Positions 7,426 to 15,402 of a stretch of DNA of 15,645 nucleotides are shown here, piece by piece. The notes beneath the pieces were generated by a model. It saw nothing but the letters and a program-made list of their open reading frames with translations. It did not search any database and was not told where the DNA came from. Each line of letters begins with the position of its first letter. Positions within the stretch are counted from its first letter, which is position 1. Source of the stretch: DASRCB01 sp035653295. GTDB taxonomy: Bacteria > Acidobacteriota > Terriglobia > Bryobacterales > Bryobacteraceae. The translations under genes were made by a program, and so were the position numbers. The stretch spans positions 1 to 15,645 of the forward strand of contig DASRCB010000425.1 in NCBI GenBank assembly GCA_035653295.1, in the 5' to 3' direction.

Positions 7426-10400
7426 CTACACGTCTTCGCCGGCCTCGGGGGCGGGCAGCTCGTCATGCTCCCGCGCTACCCACACGTAAACGGTCGGCAG
7501 CACGATGACGCTCAGCACCAGGGTTGCGAAAAGGCCGCCAACGATGACAATGGCGAATGGCCGCTGCGAATCGGATCCGATCCCGTGCGACATCGCCGCG
7601 GGCAGCAGCCCCAGCGTGGCCACCAGCGCAGTCATCATCACCGGCCGCAGGCGCAGCACCGCGCCCTCAATCGCCGCATCCATGACCGTGTACCCGCGCG
7701 CTCGCAGCTGATTGATGTACTCAATCATGATCACCCCCGTCTCCACCGCCACGCCGAAAAGGGCAAGGAAGCCCACCCCCGACGAGACGCTGAAGTGAGT
7801 GCCCGTGACAAACAGCGCATACAGACCGCCGATGGGCGCCAGCGCAATCGTCACCATCGCCACGCCCGCCCATTTGAAGGAGTGGAAGGCCGTGTACAGC
7901 AGCAGAAACATGATCATCACCGTCACCGGCACGATCACCGCCAGCCGCGCGTTGGCGCGCTTCTGGCTCTCGTACTCGCCGGCCCAGTCGATCGTATAAC
8001 CCGGCGGTAGTTTCACTTTGGCTGTAACACGGCGAATCGCCTCTTGCACCGTGCTGCCGAGGTCCCGCTGCCGGACGCTGTATTTGATGGCGATGTAGCG
8101 CGAGTTCGCCTCGCGGTAAATCATCGACGCGCCGTCCTCCACCTTCACATCACAGAGCTGGCTCAGGGCCACGCGCTCGCCCGAGGGCCCCAGCAGGCGG
8201 ATATCGCCGATCTGCTGAATGGTGCTGCGGAACGGCTCCTGATACCGGACCGTCAGGTCGTAGCGTTCCTCGCCTTTCAGCATCGTGCTCACGGCGTTGC
8301 TGCCGATCGCGGTCTGCACCGCGTCCTGCACGTCACTGACGTTGATCCCGTAGCGAGCGGCCTTCTCGCGATTCACCGCCAGGTTCACATTCGGCTGCCC
8401 GATGACGCGGAACACGCCCAGATCAGCCACGCCCGGGATGTTCTTCATGACGTCCACGATCTCGTCGGCTTTCTCTTCCAGGGTGCGCAGGTCCGTGCCG
8501 AAAATCTTGACGGCCAGTTCGCCCTTGATGCCCGTGACCGCCTCTTCCACGTTGTCGGCGATGGGCTGCGAGTAGTTCCACACCACGCCGGGGATCTTCG
8601 ACACCTCGCGATCCATGGCCGCGATCAGCTCATCCTTGTTCCCGTGAAACTGCGACCGCCACTGCTTTCGCGCCTTCAGGTCGACGAAATACTCGGTATT
8701 GAAAAAACCGGTGGCGTCCGTGCCGTCATCCGGGCGGCCGACCTGCGAAACCACCTGGGTGACCTCCGGGAAGCGCGCGAACGCCTTCCGCGCGCGGTTC
8801 ATCACGGCGACTCCGTCCGTCGGCCCGGTGCTGGGCGCCAGCGTGCCGCGCGCCCAGATGGCGCCTTCATCCAGATGCGGCAGAAACTCCGAGCCGATCA
8901 GCCCGAACCACATCAGGGCCACAGCGCTGGCCAGCAGCAGCGCCGGAAAACCCAGTGTCACCCAGCGATGCCGCACGCCCCACACCAACGACTTCCGGTA
9001 TTGCGATGTCAGCCATTCCAGCACCGGGTTCCGCCACTCCTTCGCCCCTTTCCGGAACAGGAGGCTGCTCAGCACCGGCGCGTGCAGCAGCGAAAAAACC
9101 AGGGCGCCGATGAGCGCGAAGGCGACCGTCCACGCCATGGGCCGGAACAGCCGCCCCTCCACGCGCTGCAGCGTGAAGATGGGCACGTACGCGGTTATGA
9201 TGATCAGCCGCGCGAAGAACACCGGCCGCTGCACCTCGTGAGCCGCCGCCGCGATCTTCTCCATGATGGTCCGGTCGTCACCATAGCGGTTGCCGAGGTG
9301 GCGCAGGATGTTCTCCACCATAACGACCGACCCGTCCACTACCATTCCGAAATCGAGCGCTCCGAGCGACAGCAGGTTCGCGGGAATGTGGCTGATGTCC
9401 AGACAAATGGCCGCAAACAGCAGAGCGAAAGGAATGGTGATGGCCACGATCAGCGCACTGCGCAGATTCCCGAGAAACAGAAAGAGAATCACCGCGACCA
9501 GGAAAATGCCTTCCAGCAGGTTGTGCAGCACCGTGTGGGTGGTCATGTCCACCAGGTCGTCACGGTCGAGGTACGGCACGATCTTCACGCCGGGCGGCAG
9601 GAAGTGCTCGTTGAGGAACTTAACCTTCTGGTGCAGCGCGGCCAGAACCGTCTCCGGCTCGGCGCCCTTGCGCATCAGGACGATGCCTTCCACCACGTCG
9701 GGGTAATCGATCACCTTCCCGTTCTCGCGATGGATGGCCTTGCCCAGCTTGCCCAGACGGATCTTGGCCCCCTGCACCACTTCGCCGATATCGCGGACGC
9801 GCACCGGCGTCCCGTTCTGTACTTTCAGTAAGGTCTGGCCGATATCGCCCGTGTCCTCCGCCAACCCCACGGCGCGGATGTTAAATGCCTGTTCGCCGTG
9901 CTCGATGAAGCTGCCGCCGGCATTGGTGTTGTTATTGGCGATCGCCTGCTCCACCTGGCCGATACTGAGCCCGTAATTCACCAGTTGGTTGGGGTCGAGC
10001 CGGACCTGATACTCCTTCGTAATCCCGCCGAAGATGGAGACGTTCGCCACGTCGGGCACGCTTTTCAGTTGCTTGAGCACCACCCAGTCCTGCAGCGACT
10101 TGAGGTCCATCACATCGTATTCGGGATTGGTGCTGGTCAGCGTATAGAAATAGATCTGCCCGACCGGGCTGAAGTCCGGCCCGATCTGCGGGCTCAGTCC
10201 CGCCGGCAGACTCACCATCGACAGCTTCTCCAGGACCTGCTCCCGGTTCATCAGATTGTTGGAGCTGTCGTCGAAAATCATCGTCACGCTGGAAAGCCCG
10301 AACAGCGAAACGCTGCGCAGCGCCGTCAGATGCCCTACCCCGTTCATCTGCATTTCGATGGGGATGGTGACCTGTTGCTCCACCTCCTCCGCCGCGCGGC

Positions 10401-10563
10401 CGGGCCACTGCGTGATGATGTTCACGTAATTGTTCGCTACGTCGGGATACGCCTCGATGGGCAGGTTGTGGAAGGAAACGTATCCCCAAATGAGCAGCAC
10501 CACGCCGGCCGCGAGGATGAGGATGCGGTTGCGCAGCGCGAAGTCGAGTATTGCCTGGATCAT
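7426..10563 (-). CDS. Heavy-metal efflux RND pump (CzcA/CnrA/CusA family)
   Basis: The inner-membrane, proton-driven pump of a tripartite exporter, expected to move metal cations from periplasm or cytoplasm through adaptor and channel to the outside. At 1045 residues it has full HME-RND length. It opens with the family N-terminus (TM1 about 13-30, 'LPIEAYPDVANNYVNIIT'), then the first periplasmic half, TM2-6 from about 347, a second periplasmic half, and the final TM block with 'FGVAVETGVIMIEYINQLR'. TM4 reads 'DFGMVVDGSVVMVEN' with Asp404, Asp410 and Glu417, the proton-relay pattern of Zn/Co/Cd/Ni exporters such as CzcA. CusA, as I remember it, has a different TM4 pattern and a Met before 'PST' where this protein has Ala ('LAPST'). 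I therefore infer a divalent-cation pump, metal unknown. It starts 6 bp after the adaptor stop, so translation is probably coupled. I give no symbol because czcA, cnrA and nccA cannot be separated here. Confidence 0.94.
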   Translation of the reverse strand: MIQAILDFALRNRILILAAGVVLLIWGYVSFHNLPIEAYPDVANNYVNIITQWPGRAAEEVEQQVTIPIEMQMNGVGHLTALRSVSLFGLSSVTMIFDDSSNNLMNREQVLEKLSMVSLPAGLSPQIGPDFSPVGQIYFYTLTSTNPEYDVMDLKSLQDWVVLKQLKSVPDVANVSIFGGITKEYQVRLDPNQLVNYGLSIGQVEQAIANNNTNAGGSFIEHGEQAFNIRAVGLAEDTGDIGQTLLKVQNGTPVRVRDIGEVVQGAKIRLGKLGKAIHRENGKVIDYPDVVEGIVLMRKGAEPETVLAALHQKVKFLNEHFLPPGVKIVPYLDRDDLVDMTTHTVLHNLLEGIFLVAVILFLFLGNLRSALIVAITIPFALLFAAICLDISHIPANLLSLGALDFGMVVDGSVVMVENILRHLGNRYGDDRTIMEKIAAAAHEVQRPVFFARLIIITAYVPIFTLQRVEGRLFRPMAWTVAFALIGALVFSLLHAPVLSSLLFRKGAKEWRNPVLEWLTSQYRKSLVWGVRHRWVTLGFPALLLASAVALMWFGLIGSEFLPHLDEGAIWARGTLAPSTGPTDGVAVMNRARKAFARFPEVTQVVSQVGRPDDGTDATGFFNTEYFVDLKARKQWRSQFHGNKDELIAAMDREVSKIPGVVWNYSQPIADNVEEAVTGIKGELAVKIFGTDLRTLEEKADEIVDVMKNIPGVADLGVFRVIGQPNVNLAVNREKAARYGINVSDVQDAVQTAIGSNAVSTMLKGEERYDLTVRYQEPFRSTIQQIGDIRLLGPSGERVALSQLCDVKVEDGASMIYREANSRYIAIKYSVRQRDLGSTVQEAIRRVTAKVKLPPGYTIDWAGEYESQKRANARLAVIVPVTVMIMFLLLYTAFHSFKWAGVAMVTIALAPIGGLYALFVTGTHFSVSSGVGFLALFGVAVETGVIMIEYINQLRARGYTVMDAAIEGAVLRLRPVMMTALVATLGLLPAAMSHGIGSDSQRPFAIVIVGGLFATLVLSVIVLPTVYVWVAREHDELPAPEAGEDV

Positions 10564-10569
10564 GAAAAG

Positions 10570-11709
10570 CTACTGCGAGACCTCGCTGGAGAACTGCAGC
10601 GAGTTGGCCACCATCTGCGTGCCCGGCTCCACGCCGGAGATGATTTGCTGCATTCCGCCCGAATCCGTGGCGCCTGCCTGCACCTCCGTGCGCCGGAACC
10701 GATTGCCTCCGGCGGGCACGAACACCCAGTATTTGTCGTGCAGGCGCAGCAGCGCGGTGGCAGGGGCCACCGTGCGCATAACCTGACTCTTTGAACGGAA
10801 CGTAGCCGTGGCGAACATGCCCTGGCGCATCAGATTGCCCGGATTCGCGAGGTCCAGCCGCACCTTCGCGGCCCGCGTATTCGGGTCCAGAATTTCGCCG
10901 ATGTTATCCACCCGCCCGCGCAGCACGCGGTCCGGATACGCATTCAGCCGCACTTCGGCGATATCGCCGAGATGCACCTGCGCCAGGTTGTTCTCGTAAA
11001 CGTCGCAAACCAGCCACACCCGCGACATGTCCGCAATGGTGAACAGATTGGGCGAGTTGTCCAGCGATTTCACACCCGTTCCCGTCGTCACGTTCTGCTC
11101 TACGATCACACCGGAAATCGGCGCGCGCACCTCCACGATCGAGCTGGGATGGTCGATGTCGGCGCCCAGCACGCGCAGCCGCTCCGTGGTGGTCTTTACG
11201 TCCACCTGCGCCTTGTTCTCTGCGTCCTCGGCGACCTCCAGCTCCTTGAGAGCCATCGCCCCGTGAGAATACAGTTCCTGGGCGCGGTCCAGTTGCCGCT
11301 TCGCCAGCTTCTCGTCGGCCACCGCCTTCTCGTGATCGGAGAACGCGGCCGAAAGGTCAGCACTGTTGATGCGCGCCAGCACGTCTCCCTTATGCACGAA
11401 ATCGCCAAGCCGAACCCTGACCTCGATCGCGCGTCCGCCGGCCAGCGACAGCACCGGCACGGTGCGGCTCACGTCCGGCTGCACTGTGCCGGTGACGTTC
11501 AGCTCGTTGTAGGCCGGGCGCTGCTCCGCCGTAACCAGCCGGAATCGTTCAGGCCTCGTTACCTCCACGGTATTGGCGTCCGGCGCTTCCTCCACCTGCA
11601 CTTTGGCCGGATCGACGCTGTCTGCCGACGCGTTCTGCGAGCGGCAGCCGGCCAGCAGCAGCGCCGCCGCACACACGCCACCTCCCATAAACAACCTTCG
11701 ATTGATCAC
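10570..11709 (-). CDS. Membrane-fusion protein, lipoprotein adaptor of the RND exporter
   Basis: The periplasmic adaptor joining pump and outer-membrane channel. The N-terminus has a lipobox, 'LLLAGC', with acylated Cys22. The preceding 'NRRLFMGGG' also resembles a twin-arginine motif, so Tat export of the lipoprotein is possible. After a short linker come a split lipoyl/barrel-sandwich domain (about 82-115, 'VRVRLGDFVHKGDVLARI', with its second half at 'IVEVRAPISGVIVEQNVTTG', 191-210), an alpha-hairpin between them (about 118-185), a beta-barrel ('VWLVCDVYENNLAQVHLGD') and a membrane-proximal end. It has no His- or Met-rich N-terminal metal-binding segment of the kind seen in some CzcB or CusB proteins; the first His is at 106. 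The start is GTG, overlapping the stop of the upstream TolC-family gene by four bases (GTGA), a clear sign of coupling. Length of 379 is normal. Confidence 0.93.
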   Translation of the reverse strand: MINRRLFMGGGVCAAALLLAGCRSQNASADSVDPAKVQVEEAPDANTVEVTRPERFRLVTAEQRPAYNELNVTGTVQPDVSRTVPVLSLAGGRAIEVRVRLGDFVHKGDVLARINSADLSAAFSDHEKAVADEKLAKRQLDRAQELYSHGAMALKELEVAEDAENKAQVDVKTTTERLRVLGADIDHPSSIVEVRAPISGVIVEQNVTTGTGVKSLDNSPNLFTIADMSRVWLVCDVYENNLAQVHLGDIAEVRLNAYPDRVLRGRVDNIGEILDPNTRAAKVRLDLANPGNLMRQGMFATATFRSKSQVMRTVAPATALLRLHDKYWVFVPAGGNRFRRTEVQAGATDSGGMQQIISGVEPGTQMVANSLQFSSEVSQ

Positions 11710-12977
11710 ATGACCTCACGCCCCACCGCGAAGTTTAGCTGGCTGGCGGCGGTCAGCCAGGAACCGATGAGGTTCCGGTAATTGAGTTCCACCGTGCGGT
11801 AATCGTTCTGCGCGTTGAGAAACTCGAGCAGTGACGACCCGCCGTGCTGGTACGAGTACGTCACCGTATCGCGCACGCGGAGTGCCTGCTGCAGGTATTT
11901 CGTTTTGTAGGCCTGCAGCAAAGTGGTAGTGCTCTTGAGCGTTACGTATGCCGAATCGACGTCGCTGAACACCTGCGCCTCGTTCGCCTGCCGAAGGCGC
12001 TCCTGGTGTTCGATATCGATTTGCGTGCGCAGCTTCTCGCCCTGATTGCGATCGAAGATGCGCAGGGGAATGTTAACGCTGATTCCCATGTACACCGGGA
12101 TAGGCGGATTCTTGGCGAAGTCCACCCCGAAAGTGGGGTCAGTGGAACCGTTGGCCACCGCCAGGCTGTGGTCGGTCCTGGCCTTGTCCACGGCTTCGGC
12201 CTGAGCGCGCAGATCGGGACGCGTCTGAAGCGCCGTCAGATGCAATTCATCGAGCGGCTTCAGTTGATCGCTGAAGTCGAACGGGCCGGTAACGTCGAAC
12301 TGGTCCACCGCGGTGCGGTCATCGAGCAGGGCCAGCAGCGTGATTTTCGCGGTGCGCAGGTTAACCTCCGCGTTCTGCAGATCGGTTTCGTACTGCACCC
12401 GCTGCAGCTCGAGTCGATCCAGATCGAGCTGCGAGATGTCTCCCGCTTTGAACTGCTCGCGGCTGATGCCCAGGACTTTGTCGTAGTAATCGAGGTTCTG
12501 GTGGGACAGCTCGACGACGGCTTTGGCCTGCAGCGTCTGGACGAACGCGTTTCGCAGATTGAACAGCAGGTTGCGCTCCAGATCGTTCTGCTGCAGCTGC
12601 GCGATGATTGTTCCTTTCCTGGCGCTCTCCAGCCGCAGTTCGCGCTTGTGGCGGCGCTCGTGCAAATAGGTGGAGGACCATGACGGCAGCGCGTACTCGA
12701 ATGGGTTGTAAACGTTGCCGTTGCCGTTGACGCGCGGCTGCGTGGTAAACGGATTGATCTGGTCGAGTATAAACGTGAAGTCCGGGTTCGGGCGCAGATA
12801 CGCCGTAATCTCCTCCGCCTTCGATTCATCGATGTTCAGCTGTCCCGCCCGCAGCGTCGGATTCACCATTTCGAAGCGGGTGCGCACCTGTTCCCAGGTG
12901 TAGGCCCGCTGGGCGAAGCCGCCCCGAATGAGCAAACCGAACGCGATTGCAAACAGAACGCGGCTGGATTGTCGCAT
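11706..12977 (-). CDS. TolC-family outer-membrane efflux channel
   Basis: The outer-membrane factor of the tripartite metal exporter; three copies would form a beta-barrel with a long periplasmic tunnel. A signal peptide occupies about residues 1-22, with cleavage near 'GGFAQ'. The rest shows two homologous OEP halves (about 27-215 and 235-420) made of long amphipathic helices rich in Gln, Arg, Leu and Ala, each with short strand segments. Landmarks are 'YTWEQVRTRFEMVNPTLRAG', 'QFKAGDISQLDLDRLELQR' (the typical channel helix start), 'TALQTRPDLRAQAEAVDKAR', 'NIPLRIFDRNQGEK' and 'SYQHGGSSLLEFLNAQNDYR'. These place it with the CzcC/CusC-like group by context; the symbol cannot be decided. The ATG has GGAG ten bases upstream and AGGGA directly before it. 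It overlaps the adaptor gene by 4 bp. Confidence 0.93.
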   Translation of the reverse strand: MRQSSRVLFAIAFGLLIRGGFAQRAYTWEQVRTRFEMVNPTLRAGQLNIDESKAEEITAYLRPNPDFTFILDQINPFTTQPRVNGNGNVYNPFEYALPSWSSTYLHERRHKRELRLESARKGTIIAQLQQNDLERNLLFNLRNAFVQTLQAKAVVELSHQNLDYYDKVLGISREQFKAGDISQLDLDRLELQRVQYETDLQNAEVNLRTAKITLLALLDDRTAVDQFDVTGPFDFSDQLKPLDELHLTALQTRPDLRAQAEAVDKARTDHSLAVANGSTDPTFGVDFAKNPPIPVYMGISVNIPLRIFDRNQGEKLRTQIDIEHQERLRQANEAQVFSDVDSAYVTLKSTTTLLQAYKTKYLQQALRVRDTVTYSYQHGGSSLLEFLNAQNDYRTVELNYRNLIGSWLTAASQLNFAVGREVM

Positions 12978-13042
12978 TCCCTAAGTCTCCAACAGAACGC
13001 AGATGGGCCGTCGGCGCGGCGCGCCTCAGGCGTCAGTCGGGG
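12978..13042 (-). other. 65-bp gap between FG-GAP and TolC genes
   Basis: No gene and no obvious hairpin with a T-tract. The short length and shared strand are compatible with co-transcription of the FG-GAP gene and the efflux genes. An internal promoter is not apparent. Confidence 0.4.
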
Positions 13043-13696
13043 TTAGAGAACGGCAGGGGGCGCCCGGGTGCGGAGCAGCGCGCTGGAATTCGACTCCAGA
13101 GGCGCCTGCCCGGCATACTGGAGAGATCTGCGTCCCGCGATCGAATGAAGCAGTCCCGATGGGGGCGCAAGCGAGGCCGAAGGAGGACGGGGCAGAAACG
13201 CTAGTGCGGCCGGAATGCCAGGCGCGGTCAGGTCTGAGGCCGCGTCGAGCGTACCCGGCCATGCGTCCGCTGCCGCCGAACTCCCGCGCGCGAAGCGGCC
13301 GCTGCCATCGTTGATCCACACGCCGACGGCTTCGTGCGAAGCCACCGTGGTGAACACCAGATCGACATCGCGGTCTCCGTCAATATCGCGCGCGCTGACC
13401 TGAATGCCCGGGATCCCCGGCGCGACGCCATCCACCGCGAACGAGACAACGCGTCCCGCGCCGGAGCTGAGCTGAATTCGGACCTGATGGCGAAAACCGT
13501 GAACCGCGACTTCCGGCCGTGCGGTCAGGATGTCGGGGCGCCCGTCGCCGTCGAAGTCGGCCACCGTCCAGCCCGTACCACCGTAGGTCTCGAACGGTGA
13601 GGGCAGCGCCGGAGCGTTCGCGGCAGCTACCGCAGGAGCCAGGGCCAGCGTAATGAGCGCTACGCTGAATGCACACCTGTAGCTCAGCCTGTTCAT
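13043..13696 (-). CDS. Small secreted FG-GAP/VCBS repeat protein
   Basis: A 217-residue exported protein of unknown role. A signal peptide covers about 1-26 (ending 'APAVAAA'). Two FG-GAP-type calcium-binding repeats follow: 'VADFDGDGRPDILTA' (45-59) and 'ARDIDGDRDVDLVFT' (102-116), then 'GVWINDGSGRFA' (125-136), which is the usual start of a further blade. From about 137 the sequence is Ala/Pro/Ser/Leu-rich low complexity without motifs. FG-GAP proteins usually have four to seven blades, so this looks like a shortened or degenerate member. The ATG is abutted by GGAGGAG, which is closer than normal; TAAGG, 11 bases away, may be used instead. It is first on the strand of the efflux genes, with a 65-bp gap, and divergent from the 13730 gene. 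A functional link with metal export is unproven. Confidence 0.75.
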   Translation of the reverse strand: MNRLSYRCAFSVALITLALAPAVAAANAPALPSPFETYGGTGWTVADFDGDGRPDILTARPEVAVHGFRHQVRIQLSSGAGRVVSFAVDGVAPGIPGIQVSARDIDGDRDVDLVFTTVASHEAVGVWINDGSGRFARGSSAAADAWPGTLDAASDLTAPGIPAALAFLPRPPSASLAPPSGLLHSIAGRRSLQYAGQAPLESNSSALLRTRAPPAVL

Positions 13697-13729
13697 CTCC
13701 TCCGGGACCTTACCTATTAGGCTAGCAGC
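13697..13729. promoter_or_regulatory. Short divergent intergenic region of the efflux and membrane-cluster operons
   Basis: Only 33 bp separate the two divergent starts as called. The stretch contains CCTATTAGG (13713-13721, an odd palindrome with 4-base arms) overlapping GCTAGC (13721-13726), the only A/T-rich patch here, plus the ribosome sites of the minus gene. A -10-like TAATAG can be read on the minus strand, but no good -35 element. If the plus gene really starts at 13835, the regulatory region is 138 bp. Confidence 0.3.
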
Positions 13730-14263
13730 ATGTCGGCGGCGTCTGCCATGGATGAGCTCGGGGCCTCCAGGCGCTCTTCCCCGAGTGGCCCCTCCGCGCG
13801 GAACTGCCCCGAGTTTGTCGGTGTCGAATTAATTATGGCCCTTTGGTGGCCCAGGCGAGCTGATCTTTCGATAATCCCGAACGCCGTACTTTTCATAGCC
13901 GCGGCCATCAGTGTTGCCGTACTTTTCTCCGCATCGCTGCCGTTCACCCTCGTGCCGAGGCTGTCGGAACTTGCCGCGATGGCGGGTTCATTGGCGTTTG
14001 CGTCCGCCGCTGTGCTCGTCTTTTTCCGCTCGCGCATTGCGTACGGGATCGCAATTGCCGCCGGCCTGCTGTTCCTGCCGTGGGTCGTCGAAACCGAAGT
14101 TGCGCTCCGTCCGTGGAACCCATGGACGTTCCTGAACTACAGCGGGCCGGCGCGTGATGTAACTGGTACCCAGCTGACCTTCATGGTGCGCATGATCGTC
14201 TCCGTGGCTCTGATAACCATTGCCGCCTGCTGCGGGCTGTTCGCTCTTATTCGCTGGAAGTGA
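13730..14263 (+). CDS. Small four-helix membrane protein of unknown function
   Basis: I do not recognise the family. Four hydrophobic segments can be seen in the 177-residue reading: 'IPNAVLFIAAAISVAVLF', 'LAAMAGSLAFASAAVLVFF', 'IAYGIAIAAGLLFLPWVV' and 'MIVSVALITIAACCGLFALI', with a soluble loop between the last two containing 'RPWNPWTFLNYSGPARDVTG'. The start is uncertain. ATG 13730 gives a 35-residue Ser/Pro/Arg-rich extension before the first natural-looking membrane protein start, ATG 13835 ('MALWWPRRADL'). Neither has a good Shine-Dalgarno site; 13730 has only AGG nine bases away. The stop is 3 bp from the next gene and ribosome site GGAAG for that gene lies in its last codons, so the two are co-transcribed. 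No function can be inferred beyond the inner membrane. Confidence 0.6.
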   Translation: MSAASAMDELGASRRSSPSGPSARNCPEFVGVELIMALWWPRRADLSIIPNAVLFIAAAISVAVLFSASLPFTLVPRLSELAAMAGSLAFASAAVLVFFRSRIAYGIAIAAGLLFLPWVVETEVALRPWNPWTFLNYSGPARDVTGTQLTFMVRMIVSVALITIAACCGLFALIRWK

Positions 14264-14266
14264 CGC

Positions 14267-14860
14267 GTGAGCAACTGGGCCGGCATTGCCGTCGGCCTGC
14301 TGATCGTTGCCGTTTGGTTCGTGCGCTCGGCCTGGCCGTACCAGACGGCGGAGATTCGGGACTCATCAGCGGCGAAATTCCGAATTCTGCATGTCCAGAA
14401 GCACGGTTTGCAATTCGATGAGACACTCGTCACGGCGGCTCGGGATACCCGCGCCTGGACCTCGCGCACCAGGAGCCACCTCTTCCAGTACCAGTTCGCG
14501 CACGCGATTCGCCAGTCCATAATTCCGCGTGAAGATCTAACAGCGTTCCTGCGATCAGCAAACGCATGGAGGCTACAGATCCCGGCTGCGCATTCATTAT
14601 GGAGTTGGAATGCGGAAGGCTGGTACGTCGTTCTGGACGATCAGCGCCTGCTTACGTTCACCACCGAGTCGCGAAGCGCGCCACCGCCTCCGGTAACCAA
14701 AATCTTCAACGAAATCGAGGCGCTACCGAGTGATCCCGTCGGATCCTTTTTCCTTCGCGACATCTGCTTCGGCTTCTGTTATGACCCCATCGCCGCACTT
14801 GGTTTCACGGATCTGCGGGGCAGAGACAAGCTGCTCGGCTCGAAACGATATGCTCACTAA
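14267..14860 (+). CDS. Membrane-anchored protein of unknown function
   Basis: A 197-residue protein with a single N-terminal hydrophobic segment (about 4-20), either an anchor or an uncleaved signal, then a soluble domain facing out. No family recognised. Visible features: a Trp/Tyr-rich centre ('SLWSWNAEGWYVVLDD', 110-125), a short Pro run at 139-142 and, near the C-terminus, 'RDICFGFCYDPI' with Cys167 and Cys171 in a CxxxC arrangement. These are the only two cysteines, so they could form a disulfide or bind a ligand; this is inference. GTG start with GGAAG seven bases upstream. It begins 3 bp after the preceding stop and ends 2 bp before the RDD gene, so the three appear to be one operon. 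Confidence 0.65.
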   Translation: MSNWAGIAVGLLIVAVWFVRSAWPYQTAEIRDSSAAKFRILHVQKHGLQFDETLVTAARDTRAWTSRTRSHLFQYQFAHAIRQSIIPREDLTAFLRSANAWRLQIPAAHSLWSWNAEGWYVVLDDQRLLTFTTESRSAPPPPVTKIFNEIEALPSDPVGSFFLRDICFGFCYDPIAALGFTDLRGRDKLLGSKRYAH

Positions 14861-14862
14861 AA

Positions 14863-15390
14863 GTGTCTACCGAACCGGACCGCAGCCTCCGCCCGTTCTC
14901 AGCGCACGAATGCAAACGCATGGCCGTGCTGGAAGGCCTGCCGCTGGCCTCCTTCGGCGCCCGCGCCGCCGCGCTCGTCATCGATTTCCTGATCGCTCTG
15001 GTGCTCTTTCTGCCGATCATCGCCGTTTACGTTCTGATCGCCAGCCGTTTCCTTCCGGCGGACGCCCACATCGATATCGAATTCAACTTCTTCCATAACT
15101 GGTACAGCCTTGTCTGGCTGGTGCTTTATTTCGGCGTCTCGCTGTACATCGGCAAAGGCCAGACCATCGGCAAGCGCCTGCTGCGCATCCGCGTGGTTTC
15201 CCTCGTTCATGACCACCTCTCTCTCTGGCACTGCATCGAGCGCGCGCTCGGTTACGGCGCATCGGCGCTGGAAGGGGGCTTCGGATTTATTCAGTACTTC
15301 GTCCATCCAAACCATCGCACCGTACACGACCGCATCGCCGAAACGATCGTCGTACGCGACACGCCACCGGCCGCCCGCACGCCGTTATAA
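14863..15390 (+). CDS. RDD family membrane protein
   Basis: RDD domains are three-helix membrane modules named for conserved Arg and Asp residues; proposed roles include ion transport, but most members are uncharacterised. Seen here: first helix 'FGARAAALVIDFLIALVL' with Arg34 and Asp41, second at about 82-96 ('SLVWLVLYFGVSLYI'), the loop 'GKGQTIGKRLLRIRVVS' (97-113), the third hydrophobic region near 127-146, and the closing 'HRTVHDRIAETIVV' (151-164) with Asp156. The spacing matches the family and the length (175) is normal. GTG start two bases after the upstream stop, without a strong Shine-Dalgarno site, so probably translated by coupling; ATG 14920 is an alternative that keeps the whole domain. 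It ends 12 bp before the next gene. Confidence 0.88.
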   Translation: MSTEPDRSLRPFSAHECKRMAVLEGLPLASFGARAAALVIDFLIALVLFLPIIAVYVLIASRFLPADAHIDIEFNFFHNWYSLVWLVLYFGVSLYIGKGQTIGKRLLRIRVVSLVHDHLSLWHCIERALGYGASALEGGFGFIQYFVHPNHRTVHDRIAETIVVRDTPPAARTPL

Positions 15391-15391
15391 G
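15386..15391 (+). promoter_or_regulatory. TATAAG box overlapping the RDD stop codon
   Basis: TATAAG lies across the RDD stop, 11 bases before the ATG at 15403. Used as a -10 element it would start transcription only about five bases before that ATG, which lacks a Shine-Dalgarno site. No -35 match is seen. It may be chance. Confidence 0.2.
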
Positions 15392-15402
15392 ATAGTCCCG
15401 CC

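Noticed and set aside
7060..8010. Plus-strand open frame spanning the membrane protein start and the pump end
   Set aside because: It crosses two well-supported minus-strand genes and encodes Arg/His-rich low complexity.
8044..9831. 595-codon plus-strand open frame opposite the RND pump
   Set aside because: Very rich in His, Gln, Arg and Asp, with no domain; it is the antisense shadow of a certain gene.
13717..14037. Minus-strand open frame opposite the four-helix membrane protein gene
   Set aside because: The plus strand gives clean membrane helices and a tight junction with the next gene; the minus product has no domain.
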